Shown here: positions 44,785 through 53,477 of the stretch, in pieces
Position numbering within the stretch: the first letter of the stretch is position 1
Layout of the letters: every line of letters begins with the position of its first letter
Assembly: GCF_000685235.1 (NCBI RefSeq)
Contig: NZ_ARYH01000001.1
Span: forward strand, 434,001-498,000
Origin: Hyphomonas adhaerens MHS-3
GTDB taxonomy: Bacteria > Pseudomonadota > Alphaproteobacteria > Caulobacterales > Hyphomonadaceae
DNA length: 64,000 nucleotides
Direction: 5' to 3'
The notes under the pieces: generated by a model
What the model was told of the DNA's origin: nothing
The model's database searches: none
What the model saw: the letters and a program-made list of their open reading frames with translations, nothing else
Made by a program: the position numbers and the translations under genes

Positions 44785-47055
44785 ATGGACCGCCGTTACA
44801 AGTCCTTGCTGGCCGGCAGCATTCTGGCGCTGACCGTTGCCTGTGCCAGCACACCCGATTCCACGCCCGGCCAGGAAGATGGGACCGGAGGAAACTGGCT
44901 GCAAACGGCCTGGCACTGGATGTTTCCGCCGGACGCGCCTCCGCCGCCTCCACCACCCCCGCCTCCACCTCCTCCTCCTCCGCCGCCTCCGCCTCCGCCT
45001 CCGCCACCTGCGGTGACGGAAACAGTGGCAGGCTTCCCGCCCGGGGAGCTCTTCGGCGTCATGCAATCGACAGGCGTCGATCCGTACGAGCCCGCCAATC
45101 GCGAGGTGATGCGGGCTTTTCTGATCGCACACGGCGTGCCGACGGACGAAACAGACGACGTGTTTCGCTATTTCGGCATGGCCCCTGTCGCGCCGCCGGC
45201 CCCCACGGCCTCGGTCGGGAGCAGCGCATCCGGGGACAGGTCCGGCGCCTTCGAAGAGTATGACAAACAGCGCTTTCCGGAGGCCGAAGAAGAGTATGCC
45301 GAGGCACCCGGCCCGAGCGATCGGGAAGTCCTCGCCGACTTTCTGCGCAGCGCCGGCGTGGACGTGTCAGACGACATGTCCGTGCAGGAGCTTGAAGATC
45401 TGGTCTATTCGGCAATGGATATGGCTCCGGCCGCCGCCGCCGGGCCCAGCAACTATTCCCATTGCCAGGCCGAACTGGAAGATCCGGACACGATCAGCCT
45501 GATCTGCGAAATGTTCGACGAAATCGGCGTGAACAGCGAGCTGAAAACCGCCAGCATTCCGGTGGGCGATGACCTCACCGCCACGCTCCAGCGGATCGCC
45601 GTGCAGGTTGCCGGTGGCCGGGACCGCCTTGAAGTCGGCATGCCGAAGGCCCGCCTGTGCGTCTGGAACATGAACGAGGTGGCGACGGAGGATAACTATC
45701 TCTATTTCGGAGACTGCAGCATCTGGGAAGAACCGCTCAGCAAACTGGTCGAAGCGGGCGCCGGGAATTTCAATTCCGGTCGCGTGGCCCATCAGGCGCC
45801 AAATGAAATGGTGGTCGACCAGGCCTATTTCCTGGAAATCGCCATCCAGCCGCTGACCCAGAATATTTCCGTGGAAGCCGCCGACACGATGCTGACCAGC
45901 ACGCTGGGCACCGGCCTCGCGCCCGGCAGCACGGAAACGCCGTTCGCCATCGAGTTCGATACGGTGAAAGCCTCGAAGATCATGTCGGCCACGCTGGAAG
46001 GCGATGATGAGTTCGATATCCGCGCCATGACGCCGAGGGAGCAGGCCGTCCTGCCGGACGCACCGACTGTCTGGAAATGGCGGGTCGTGCCCAAGGAAGA
46101 CGGGTATGGCGCCTTGCAGTACAATCTTTCCCAGAGCCTGGAAGTGGACGGAGAACGGTTTGAACGCTCCGTGAAAACGACCTGGCAGGATGTCGATATC
46201 ACGACCATCGACGACCTGCTGGCAGACGATACGCCCGCCGCCCCGCGCGGTGCGTCCACCATGGCCAGCACGCTGGTCGCACCGGCCGCCAATGGAAGCG
46301 CGAGTGGAAGCGCGGAAGTCTCCACGCCCCCGGCCGGCGCCGGGTGCACCTTTACGACCGGAAGCAATCCGGACCGTTTCGCCATGGTCCTGTCGAACCT
46401 CGCCTACTCTCCGCCGATCAGCCGTCTGGCGGTCACCCATGAAGATGGCGACCGGATCACCCAAGCGCTGATCGAGACCGGCTTCAGCATCCAGCGTTGC
46501 CGGGACACCAGCCGCAGCCAGACGCTGAGCGCCCTGCGCGAAGTGGGCCGCAAATCCCTCGCCCGCAAACAGGCCGGGGCCCATCCGGCCACCTTCTTCT
46601 ATTACTCCGGACACGGCGTGAATGTTGACGGGACGAACTATGTCCTGCCCGTCGACCTGCCGGGGGCCAGCACAGCGGAAATCGAGGACGGGGCCGTCAG
46701 CTTCGAACAGATTTTCAACATCGTCTCGACGACTGTGGCGTCGACCAGCTTCATCGTATTCGATGCCTGCCGCACCGTGATGGACGATGAGAGCCGCGGC
46801 ATGCTGCGCAGCTACCGGCCGGTCACCTGGTCGACGGGTGTGTTCCAGGCCTATGCGACCGAGCCCGGCAAGACAGCTGCCGATGACGGGGCCTATTCAG
46901 AGGAACTGGCCCGGCGCATTCCCGCGGCCGGCTTGCCAGCGAACGTCTTGTTCAAGCGCGTGCAGGACGCCGTCGCCCGCCGCACCAATGAACAGCAGCA
47001 CCCCAACTATATCGACCTGACGACCGGCGGGGACTTCTACTTCCAGCCTGAATAA
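44785..47055 (+). CDS. Lipoprotein caspase-like protease (peptidase C14) with polyproline linker
   Basis: 756 residues. The signal peptide ends in a lipobox (LTVAC, Cys at about residue 20), so the protein is an envelope lipoprotein. Next comes a run of 24 prolines (44938-45009), two related acidic helical segments (around EPANREVMRAFLIAHGV and GPSDREVLADFLRSAGV), a beta-rich middle part of about 250 residues, and a C-terminal caspase-like domain. The catalytic pair is H610 in YYSGHG and C662 in VFDACR. Start ATG 44785 follows GGAGGGAGAG. Bacterial C14 enzymes act in stress, death or signalling pathways; substrate here unknown. The polyproline run will need EF-P for translation. Confidence 0.85.
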   Translation: MDRRYKSLLAGSILALTVACASTPDSTPGQEDGTGGNWLQTAWHWMFPPDAPPPPPPPPPPPPPPPPPPPPPPPPAVTETVAGFPPGELFGVMQSTGVDPYEPANREVMRAFLIAHGVPTDETDDVFRYFGMAPVAPPAPTASVGSSASGDRSGAFEEYDKQRFPEAEEEYAEAPGPSDREVLADFLRSAGVDVSDDMSVQELEDLVYSAMDMAPAAAAGPSNYSHCQAELEDPDTISLICEMFDEIGVNSELKTASIPVGDDLTATLQRIAVQVAGGRDRLEVGMPKARLCVWNMNEVATEDNYLYFGDCSIWEEPLSKLVEAGAGNFNSGRVAHQAPNEMVVDQAYFLEIAIQPLTQNISVEAADTMLTSTLGTGLAPGSTETPFAIEFDTVKASKIMSATLEGDDEFDIRAMTPREQAVLPDAPTVWKWRVVPKEDGYGALQYNLSQSLEVDGERFERSVKTTWQDVDITTIDDLLADDTPAAPRGASTMASTLVAPAANGSASGSAEVSTPPAGAGCTFTTGSNPDRFAMVLSNLAYSPPISRLAVTHEDGDRITQALIETGFSIQRCRDTSRSQTLSALREVGRKSLARKQAGAHPATFFYYSGHGVNVDGTNYVLPVDLPGASTAEIEDGAVSFEQIFNIVSTTVASTSFIVFDACRTVMDDESRGMLRSYRPVTWSTGVFQAYATEPGKTAADDGAYSEELARRIPAAGLPANVLFKRVQDAVARRTNEQQHPNYIDLTTGGDFYFQPE
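44938..45009 (+). repeat. CCN low-complexity tract coding for 24 consecutive prolines
   Basis: Uninterrupted proline codons (CCT, CCG, CCA, CCC mixed) in the caspase gene. Mixed codons show it is selected as protein rather than a fresh slippage product; it probably forms a stiff polyproline-II rod between the lipid anchor and the rest. Confidence 0.95.
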
Positions 47056-47071
47056 GAGTGACCGGCATAAA

Positions 47072-47107
47072 GAAACCGCCTGCTCCCCCTACGGCGCAGG
47101 CGGTTTC
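47072..47107. terminator. Hairpin between convergent genes
   Basis: A 12-bp perfect stem (47072-47083 with 47096-47107) around a 12-nt loop. It lies between the convergent caspase gene and the lipoprotein gene. The T-runs are short (TTTCC on plus, TTTCTTT on minus), so it may stop transcription from both sides. Confidence 0.7.
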
Positions 47108-47139
47108 CGCTGTCAGTCCCAGCCCCCTGGGCGCAGCGA

Positions 47140-47736
47140 TCAGTAACGCAGCGGCGACTCTTCCTTCGCCGGCTCTTCCGGTGCGGGCACCGGATCGGGC
47201 GTGCCCTTGATCAGCGTGTCTTCCGGCGTCACGCCGGAGCTGGCTGCCGCGCAGCAGCGGACCTGCATCTCCAGCACCTTGCTGTTGAAGCGGCATTGCT
47301 GGTCGTTGATTTCGCGCATGATCGACATGCCACCGGCGCGATAGGTGTAGCGCGTCTGGGTACAGCTGGTCAGCGTGAAGCCCGGACGGCAGGTGCCGAT
47401 GGCGGAATTCTGGATTGTGCGGGTTTCGCAGACGACATCGTCAGTCTTGTTGGCCGCTTCTTCGGCCCGCGCCATTGCGGCGGCGGCGAGTTCCTTCGCC
47501 TCGGCAGCAGCCGTTGCGGCCCCGTCGGCGACATTGCGCGCCGCGGACAGGCGCATGTCGGTATCAGCCAAAGCCACGGATTGCCCGTCGATTTCGACCT
47601 TCAGCTTGCAGACGCCTTCGTCCTGATGGTCCGGTGTGGCGCAGTATTGCGCAACCGTCTGTTCCTTCGGAATACCCTGGCAGGCAGCCACACCAGCTGC
47701 GAGCGCCACGGCGGCGAAAAGTCCTGTTTTAGCCAT
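47140..47736 (-). CDS. Cysteine-rich predicted lipoprotein, unknown
   Basis: About 198 residues. Signal peptide with lipobox GVAAC (Cys about 19). The mature part has an Ala-rich helix (VADGAATAAAEAKELAAAAMARAEEAA) that may be coiled coil, then a region with several Cys (VVCETRTIQ, GTCRPGFTLTSCTQTRYTYR, RCCAAASSG) which could be disulfide-bonded in the periplasm, and a Pro/Glu-rich tail. I start it at ATG 47736, preceded by GGAGG. No family recognised. It is convergent with the caspase lipoprotein. Confidence 0.75.
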   Translation of the reverse strand: MAKTGLFAAVALAAGVAACQGIPKEQTVAQYCATPDHQDEGVCKLKVEIDGQSVALADTDMRLSAARNVADGAATAAAEAKELAAAAMARAEEAANKTDDVVCETRTIQNSAIGTCRPGFTLTSCTQTRYTYRAGGMSIMREINDQQCRFNSKVLEMQVRCCAAASSGVTPEDTLIKGTPDPVPAPEEPAKEESPLRY

Positions 47737-47821
47737 TCGAGGCCTCCGTACTGTCAAGCCCGGGCGGACTTTGGGCTTTTGACAGCGACTGGGTCAACCT
47801 CACTCGCGGATAAGGCGAGTC

Positions 47822-48685
47822 TCAGGCCTTGAGTTTGTAACCCGAACGGAACAGCCACCAGACCCCCAGAACGGAGATCGCCGACAGGATTCCGGTATAG
47901 GTTACGCCAAGCCAGACAGAGGAGTTGGCAACCCCCAGAAACCCATAACGGAACCCGTCGATCATGTAGAAGAACGGGTCCATATGGGCCAGGAACTGGA
48001 ACGGCGGTGTCATCACCTTGATGTCGTAGAAGGTGCCCGACAGGAATGACAGCGGAACGATCACGAAATTGGTCACGGCGGAAAGATGGTCGAACTTGTC
48101 GGCCCAGATGCCTCCAATGGCGCCCAGACCGCCCAGAACGATGGCGGATGTCATGCTGAACCAGAGGATTGCCCAGACATGCGCCACGGACAGGCTCGCC
48201 AGTCCGCTGAGCTGGATACCGATGCCGGAAATGATTGCCACCAGCAGGCCCCGCACGATCGATCCACCCAGAAAGCCGGCGGTCAGCTCAAGCGGTGACA
48301 GCGGCGGCATCAGGAAATCGACATAAGTGGAATTGAACTTTGCCTGCACCAGGCTGGAACTCGTATTCTGGAAGGCGTTCTGCAGGATCGCCATCACGAT
48401 CAGGCCCGGCGCCAGAAAATCGTTGTAATTCAGACCCTCAAAGTCACCGGTGAGGTTGCCCCGGTCCCCGAACGCCAGCTTGAATACGGTCATGAACAGG
48501 AGCGTGGTGACCACAGGTGCCAGGATGGTTTGCATCCACACCTTCATAAATCTGCCCACTTCCCGTTTGAAAAGCGTCCACAGGCCCAGCCCGTTGACTG
48601 CCCCGTACTGGCGGACATTGCGGCTGGCGGAAACGGAAAGGGCCGGTGCGGGCGCCGGTGCGGCGGAGGAATCGGTCGAAGTCAT
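47822..48685 (-). CDS. ABC-2 type transporter permease
   Basis: 287 residues with six helices in the ABC-2 membrane domain pattern: WTLFKREVGRFMKVWMQTILAP at the start, SSSLVQAKFNSTYVDFLMPPLSPLELTAGF and PLSFLSGTFYDI, similar to YadH-type permeases. These form exporters with a separate ATPase, but no ATP-binding gene is next to it in this window; the partner must be elsewhere. The N-terminal 25 residues are Ala/Pro/Ser-rich. It is divergent from gcrA. Confidence 0.85.
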   Translation of the reverse strand: MTSTDSSAAPAPAPALSVSASRNVRQYGAVNGLGLWTLFKREVGRFMKVWMQTILAPVVTTLLFMTVFKLAFGDRGNLTGDFEGLNYNDFLAPGLIVMAILQNAFQNTSSSLVQAKFNSTYVDFLMPPLSPLELTAGFLGGSIVRGLLVAIISGIGIQLSGLASLSVAHVWAILWFSMTSAIVLGGLGAIGGIWADKFDHLSAVTNFVIVPLSFLSGTFYDIKVMTPPFQFLAHMDPFFYMIDGFRYGFLGVANSSVWLGVTYTGILSAISVLGVWWLFRSGYKLKA

Positions 48686-48807
48686 GGCGACGTATGTAGG
48701 CGCATTTCGGTTCCGGTGCGAGGGCCGATATACGGAGTTTTTCTGAACTCAGCCTTTCAGGCCGGCGGAAAAGCATCGGCGGAAAGAATTCCACAGGCGG
48801 CGTGTTT

Positions 48808-48816
48808 TTAACCACA
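48808..48816 (+). promoter_or_regulatory. TTAACCACA box upstream of gcrA
   Basis: It is one mismatch from the DnaA box TTATCCACA and also close to the CtrA half-site TTAACCAT. In Caulobacter, DnaA activates and CtrA represses gcrA. It is about 160 nt upstream of the gcrA start. Confidence 0.35.
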
Positions 48817-48978
48817 ATATGTAGAAAGCCTGTGGAAAGGCTGCCCCGCATGTTGTGTTTCGTTTCGCCATGGATACGATATATAGGTGCTGAGCGGGGT
48901 GGCGCGTAATTGCCATCTCAACATATAGGGGCTGACGGACCTGGGTGTCAGGTCTGTACCAAGCAGGAAGGTGAATAC

Positions 48979-49512
48979 ATGTCCTGGACTGACGAACGCG
49001 TGAGTGCGCTGAAGAAACTCTGGGCTGAGGGCCACTCGGCCTCTCAGATCGCAAAGCAACTTGGCGGCGTGACCCGCAATGCCGTCATCGGCAAGGTTCA
49101 CCGTCTGGGCCTGTCGGGCCGCGCGACACCGTCCCGGCCAGTGAAGCGCCCGCCGCGCCTGGCCCGTCCGAAGCCCCGCGTGTTGCCGGACGGTTCGGTG
49201 AAGGTGCCATCGCCGCAGGTGCCGGAGCGGCCCGCGGAAGCCCCGCGTACCGTGATCGAGCGCCAGGAGCCGCTGGCCCCGCTGCCGCCGCTGGCCATGG
49301 ATGACGGCGAACCGGCAACGATCCTCACGCTTCGGGATTCCATGTGCAAATGGCCGATCGGCGACCCGGCCGATCCGAAATTTGCCTTCTGCGGCCGCAA
49401 GGCTGACTGCGGCCCGTATTGCGCCGAGCACGCGAAAGTCGCTTTCCAGCCCGCCCGCAAGCGGGACTCCAAGCGGGGCGAGTATGATTACGTCCGCCGC
49501 ATCGCCGGCTGA
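48979..49512 (+). CDS. gcrA: Cell-cycle transcription factor GcrA
   Basis: 177 residues. The N-terminal DNA-binding part reads SWTDERVSALKKLWAEGHSASQIAKQLGGVTRNAVIGKVHRLGLSGR, the unmistakable GcrA signature, followed by a Pro-rich linker and the C-terminal sigma70-binding domain with conserved Cys (MCKWPIGDP, FAFCGRKADCGPYCAEHAKVA). GcrA binds sigma70-RNA polymerase and acts at promoters with CcrM-methylated GANTC sites, controlling division and DNA replication genes. Start ATG 48979 has GGAAGG upstream. A strong terminator follows. Confidence 0.97.
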   Translation: MSWTDERVSALKKLWAEGHSASQIAKQLGGVTRNAVIGKVHRLGLSGRATPSRPVKRPPRLARPKPRVLPDGSVKVPSPQVPERPAEAPRTVIERQEPLAPLPPLAMDDGEPATILTLRDSMCKWPIGDPADPKFAFCGRKADCGPYCAEHAKVAFQPARKRDSKRGEYDYVRRIAG

Positions 49513-49541
49513 TCAGCCCCGGCCGCGACGGTGAACGGAGA

Positions 49542-49571
49542 AGCCCCCGGATGATTTCCGGGGGCTTTTTT
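49542..49571 (+). terminator. Rho-independent terminator of gcrA
   Basis: Stem AGCCCCCGGA/TCCGGGGGCT (49542-49551 with 49557-49566), 5-nt loop, then a T-run. Confidence 0.93.
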
Positions 49572-49623
49572 CATGCTGTGTCACCTTCTTGCGAGACTGC
49601 GGCCCCGGAACTAGTTTGCCTCT

Positions 49624-50028
49624 ATGCTGGACTTCAATGCCGCCTCTTTCCTGGAAGAACTGGGCCTGCGCGCAACACGCCCGCGGCAGGCGATCGCGCG
49701 CATCCTGTTCGCAGACGGGCAGAACCGGCACGTCACAGCGGAATGGCTGGCAGAAGAAGTGAGCCAGCAGGGCGAGCCGGTCGCACTGGCAACGATTTAC
49801 AACACATTGCACAGCCTCGCCGACGCGGGCGCGTTGCGCATGGTCCGCGGCACCGGCCAGGACAATATCGTGTTCGACACATATACGCGGCCGCATCACC
49901 ACTTCCTGGACGAGCGGACCGGCGAACTCACCGACATCCCGGATGGGCAATTGACGCTCGGATCGCTGCCGGTCGCGCCCGACGGTCGAACCATTGCCGG
50001 CTATGATATCGTCATCCGGATTCGCTGA
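49624..50028 (+). CDS. irr: Iron response regulator Irr (Fur family)
   Basis: 134 residues. Winged-helix part (GLRATRPRQAIARILFADG, ATIYNTLHSLADAGALRMV) and the metal-binding HHH in TRPHHHFLDERTGELTDI. The three-His run is typical of alphaproteobacterial Irr, which senses heme/iron status and represses iron-using genes when iron is low. No N-terminal heme regulatory Cys-Pro motif is present, as in the Irr-type of Caulobacterales and Rhizobium. It follows gcrA but behind a terminator, so it has its own promoter. Confidence 0.88.
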   Translation: MLDFNAASFLEELGLRATRPRQAIARILFADGQNRHVTAEWLAEEVSQQGEPVALATIYNTLHSLADAGALRMVRGTGQDNIVFDTYTRPHHHFLDERTGELTDIPDGQLTLGSLPVAPDGRTIAGYDIVIRIR

Positions 50029-50248
50029 TCCTGCTGATTTTCAGCGACCCGCAATTCCACTTTTGCGCTTCAGGAATGAACAAGTGATCAGTCCGCTCAA
50101 ACGTGCTATGCTTGTCAGGTTCGAAAGCCTCAAAATTGTTGCACAAACAACAGGCACAATATGATGATAGTTTCAGGTATGTTTTACTTGCGGAATTCTA
50201 CGTGTAGTATCTGATTCTCGGTTGAAACATGGTTCGGGGGAACCTTCT

Positions 50249-51022
50249 TTGCTGGCTGATCTGATATCGGGCGAACTGCCGTATTTGCGCCGATACGCCC
50301 GCGCACTCCTTGGCACGAGGAGCGCTGGCGACGCAGCGGTCGAGACGATGCTCGAGACAAAGATGCTGGTCATGCTGGGCCAGGGAAAAACCGTTGCCCA
50401 ACGCAAGGACCTGTTCCGCGCGCTGGACGAAACGATCATGGAAGAGTTGTCGGACGGCAAGCTCAACCAGGAAGTCGCCAAGATCCTGCGCAGCATGACA
50501 ACGGATGAACGCCGCGCCGTCATGCTGACCGCGGTCGAAGGCTTCAGCATCTTCGAAACGGCCGAAATCCTGAGTACGTCGACGAGTTTCGTCGAAGAAG
50601 CCCTGACCAATGCGGAGACATCCCTGCAATCGGCCCTGTCCACGACGGTGCTGGTGATCGAGGATGAAATCCTGATTGCCGAAATGCTGGCCGGTATCGT
50701 ACTGGAAGCGGGGCATTCCATACTGGGCATTGCCACTACGCACCGTCAGGCCGTGGAACTCGCGGCGTCCGGCGAATTTGGCCTGATCCTGGCGGACATT
50801 GCCTTGGCTGACGGCTCGTCCGGGGCTGAAGCGGTTCGGGAAATCCAGGCCAGCCTGCCGCGGCCCGTGCCGGTGATTTTCATCACGGCCTTCCCGAAGC
50901 GCCTGCTGAGCGGGGAAACCTCCGAACCCGCCTTCCTGATCCCGAAGCCTTTCCTGCCCCGCCAGGTGCGCGCCATGGTCGAACAGGCCGTCATGGCGGC
51001 CTATCTGGAAGAACCGCACTAG
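50249..51022 (+). CDS. phyR: PhyR, general stress response anti-anti-sigma factor
   Basis: About 257 residues: an N-terminal sigma-like domain (LPYLRRYARALLGTRSAGDA, then MTTDERRAVMLTAVEGFSIFETAEIL, resembling sigma4) and a C-terminal receiver domain (VLVIEDEILIAEML, phospho-Asp in LILADIALADGSS, Lys in FLIPKPF). Phosphorylated PhyR uses its sigma mimic to bind NepR and free EcfG. Start is likely TTG at 50249, six nt after GGGGGAA; a TTG at 50222 has no ribosome site. The kinase and ecfG are not adjacent, and nepR is far away at 22182. Confidence 0.92.
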   Translation: MLADLISGELPYLRRYARALLGTRSAGDAAVETMLETKMLVMLGQGKTVAQRKDLFRALDETIMEELSDGKLNQEVAKILRSMTTDERRAVMLTAVEGFSIFETAEILSTSTSFVEEALTNAETSLQSALSTTVLVIEDEILIAEMLAGIVLEAGHSILGIATTHRQAVELAASGEFGLILADIALADGSSGAEAVREIQASLPRPVPVIFITAFPKRLLSGETSEPAFLIPKPFLPRQVRAMVEQAVMAAYLEEPH

Positions 51023-51070
51023 AGACGCCCGGCGGGCCTCGCCTTCCCCGGCAAAGACCGCTAAGCCCGC

Positions 51071-52420
51071 ATGATGGCTGGCCCTGCTGACAACACTCCA
51101 GACAATATCTACGCCGCGCCGGCCCGATGGGTGGCGAGCGGCGCGGGCGCGCAGGGAAATCTGTTCCTGACCGGGCGGGCCGGCACCGGTAAGACCACGA
51201 TGCTGCGCAAATTCCTCGCCCAGGCCGGCGACAGTGCCATCGTGCTGGCGCCGACGGGCGTCGCTGCCATGAATGCGGGCGGCCAGACGATCCACTCCTT
51301 CTTCAAATTCCCGCCCCGCCTGATCGAACCGACCGATATCAAGCGCCTGCGCTCCACCCGGCTGGTCAAGGCAATCGACACGATGATCATCGACGAGATC
51401 TCGATGGTCCGGTCCGACATGCTGGATGCAATCGACAAGTCGTTGAAGCTGAACCGCGCCTCAAAGCGGCCGTTTGGCGGCGTGCGGATGATCCTGTCCG
51501 GAGACCTGCACCAGCTGCCGCCCGTCGTCTCGAACCAGGAAGCGCCGATCCTGCGGGAACGCCATGGCGGGCAGTACTTCTTCAATTGCGCCGCGTTCCG
51601 CGAAGCCGAGTTTGCCCTGCTGGCATTGAAGCATGTGTTCCGTCAGGAAGACCCCCGCTTCCTGGCCCTGCTCGGCGCGCTCCGGACCGGCCGTGTCACG
51701 CCAGCAGATGAAGCGATCCTGCAAAGCGTCGTCTCGAACCGGTCGGCAGCCGATGCGTCCGAAACCCATGTCGTCCTGACGCCCAATAATGCGAATGCTT
51801 TCCGCATCAACCAGGCGCGGCTGGAAGGTCTGCCCGGAAAACCCCATCCCTTCTTTGCAGACGTCCAGGGGCAGTTCGACGAGAAAGCCTTTCCGACCGA
51901 GGCCGAACTGGAACTGAAAGAAGGCGCGCGGGTCATGCTGATCCGCAACGATCCGGAAGGCCGCTGGGTCAACGGATCGCTGGCCGTTGTGGCCGGCTTC
52001 ACAAGCAAGAGCGTGATCGTCGAGATCGACGGACACGCCTATGAAATCGAGCCGGCTGCCTGGGAAAAATACCGCTACGAACTCGACCCTGAAACCAAGA
52101 AGGTGAAGCGCGAAGTCGTCGGCACCTTCAAACAGGTGCCGCTGAGGCTCGCCTATGCCGTCACCATTCACAAGGCGCAGGGCCTGACGCTCGACAAGGT
52201 CTATATCGATTTCGACCATGGCATGTTCGCGCACGGACAGACCTATGTCGCCTTTTCCCGCGCCCGTACGCTTGAGGGCCTTGAAATCAGCCGCCCGCTA
52301 CGCCCGCGCGACCTTGTGTTCGACCGGGAGGCGTTCGCCTTCGGGAAACTTGAGACGATTGAGGACACCGACGCCTACCTTCTGGCGAAGTTCGCCCGCG
52401 ACGACACGGTTCTCATCTGA
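51071..52420 (+). CDS. PIF1/RecD2-like superfamily 1 DNA helicase
   Basis: 449 residues. Walker A GRAGTGKTTML, motif Ia APTGVAAMNAGGQTIHSFF, Walker B MIIDEISMVRSDMLD, motif III GDLHQLPPVV, and the C-terminal AYAVTIHKAQGLTLDKVYIDF and TYVAFSRARTLEGLEI motifs all match Pif1-type 5'-3' helicases. Bacterial Pif1 proteins unwind G-quadruplexes and help replication or repair. It starts at ATG ATG 49 nt after phyR on the same strand. Confidence 0.92.
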   Translation: MMAGPADNTPDNIYAAPARWVASGAGAQGNLFLTGRAGTGKTTMLRKFLAQAGDSAIVLAPTGVAAMNAGGQTIHSFFKFPPRLIEPTDIKRLRSTRLVKAIDTMIIDEISMVRSDMLDAIDKSLKLNRASKRPFGGVRMILSGDLHQLPPVVSNQEAPILRERHGGQYFFNCAAFREAEFALLALKHVFRQEDPRFLALLGALRTGRVTPADEAILQSVVSNRSAADASETHVVLTPNNANAFRINQARLEGLPGKPHPFFADVQGQFDEKAFPTEAELELKEGARVMLIRNDPEGRWVNGSLAVVAGFTSKSVIVEIDGHAYEIEPAAWEKYRYELDPETKKVKREVVGTFKQVPLRLAYAVTIHKAQGLTLDKVYIDFDHGMFAHGQTYVAFSRARTLEGLEISRPLRPRDLVFDREAFAFGKLETIEDTDAYLLAKFARDDTVLI

Positions 52421-52439
52421 TAATTGGCCTGAAAACCGC

Positions 52440-53123
52440 TCAGGCAAACACTTCGCCATAGCCCGCAGACAGAGCCGCTGGCGCGCGCTGGCGCACCATG
52501 GTGCCGGACATCATGTCATGAATGCAGCGACGGTCTTTCCGGAACAGGCCCATGACATAACCGGCACAGAACGGCACCATATTGGCGATGAAACGCCCAA
52601 GCGTGTTTCGCATGATGACGCCGCCAAGACCCGGCTTTCCACCGTCCCGGTCCGTCACGACAGCGCCGACCAGCATCTTGCCAAGGGTCGCCTGCAGGCG
52701 CGAGGCCTCCATCGCGATGTTGTAGGCGCTTTCAAGACATCCCCAGAGAAGCGCATAGCCGAACAGGGCGACACCGGCTGCATTCTCTTGCGCGCTGTCC
52801 ATCGGGGCCTCGATATAAACAGACAGCTGCCGCCCGATGTCGTCATGAAACATCAGGAAGAGCAGTCCCCAGACGAGCAGTTCATCCACGATACGGGCGA
52901 TCACGCGGCGGCCCCAGACGGGCTTGCCGCCGGCCGTGCTGCTGCCTGTGGAGGGAAGCGGAAGACCGCCCCCGGACGGCGCGCGTTCGCCCGTCGTCTC
53001 GCGTTCGCGCTGAAGAAAGGCTTCGGCCTTTGCGGACAAAGCCTGCGATTGCGCGGGCCGCGTCGTGCGCCGGCTGGCAGCGCCTGAAGTCTTCTTTCCG
53101 AAAACCGGTTTCTGCGTGGTCAT
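52440..53123 (-). CDS. RDD-family membrane protein
   Basis: 227 residues. The first 75 residues are disordered and rich in Arg, Ala, Gly and Ser. The C-terminal part is an RDD domain: RVIARIVDELLVWGLLFLMF (Arg and Asp of the RDD name), a second helix around GVALFGYALLWGCLESAY, RLQATLGKMLVGAVVTDRDG, and a final KDRRCIHDMMSGTMVV-like end (KDRRCIHDMMSGTMVRQ). Role unknown for most RDD proteins; some transport Na+ or compatible solutes. It is convergent with the helicase. Start ATG 53123 follows GGGGATCTC. Confidence 0.85.
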   Translation of the reverse strand: MTTQKPVFGKKTSGAASRRTTRPAQSQALSAKAEAFLQRERETTGERAPSGGGLPLPSTGSSTAGGKPVWGRRVIARIVDELLVWGLLFLMFHDDIGRQLSVYIEAPMDSAQENAAGVALFGYALLWGCLESAYNIAMEASRLQATLGKMLVGAVVTDRDGGKPGLGGVIMRNTLGRFIANMVPFCAGYVMGLFRKDRRCIHDMMSGTMVRQRAPAALSAGYGEVFA

Positions 53124-53225
53124 GAGATCCCCTTCACTCCTGAGTTGATTGAATCACAATCCTCTGGAGATTTTTCGAAAAGGGGCGTTCAATTTGTTCC
53201 AGTCCCGTTAAGAACCGCGATCATC

Positions 53226-53420
53226 TCAGAGCCCGTCGAACTTCCGGCGCAGGTCGCGGTCCGGATCGAGGACAGCGCGTTCCAGAACCTCGACCCGGTC
53301 ACGCAATCGGGAGAGCTCCTCCTCCTTCCGGCTGGACGCTTTCGGGCGCTCCGGCCTGCGGATCAGCGTGGCGAGGATCAGCAACAGAAGAAAGATCACA
53401 AAGGGGTATAGCAAGGGCAT
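53226..53420 (-). CDS. PspB-like small membrane protein
   Basis: 64 residues: one N-terminal helix (YPFVIFLLLLILATLI), then a basic stretch and a coiled-coil tail (SRKEEELSRLRDRVEVLERAVLD, then PDRDLRRKFDGL). Layout and the L-x-x-R-(V/I)-x-x-L-E-(R/K) tail match phage shock protein B-like proteins. A second such gene lies 57 nt upstream on the same strand. In enterobacteria PspB helps sense envelope stress with PspC; no pspA or pspC is seen here. Confidence 0.75.
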   Translation of the reverse strand: MPLLYPFVIFLLLLILATLIRRPERPKASSRKEEELSRLRDRVEVLERAVLDPDRDLRRKFDGL

Positions 53421-53477
53421 TGTCTTATCTCCTGTTCAATGGGCGGGGCGGCGGGTCTGGCTCATGCCAGGATGGGC

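Noticed and set aside
44796-45098. Poly-glycine minus-strand frame
   Set aside because: Exact antisense of the polyproline tract in the caspase gene.
50190-50250. EcfG-type promoter upstream of phyR
   Set aside because: GGAAT at the -35 position is followed by a GTT only at the wrong distance (more than 20 nt).
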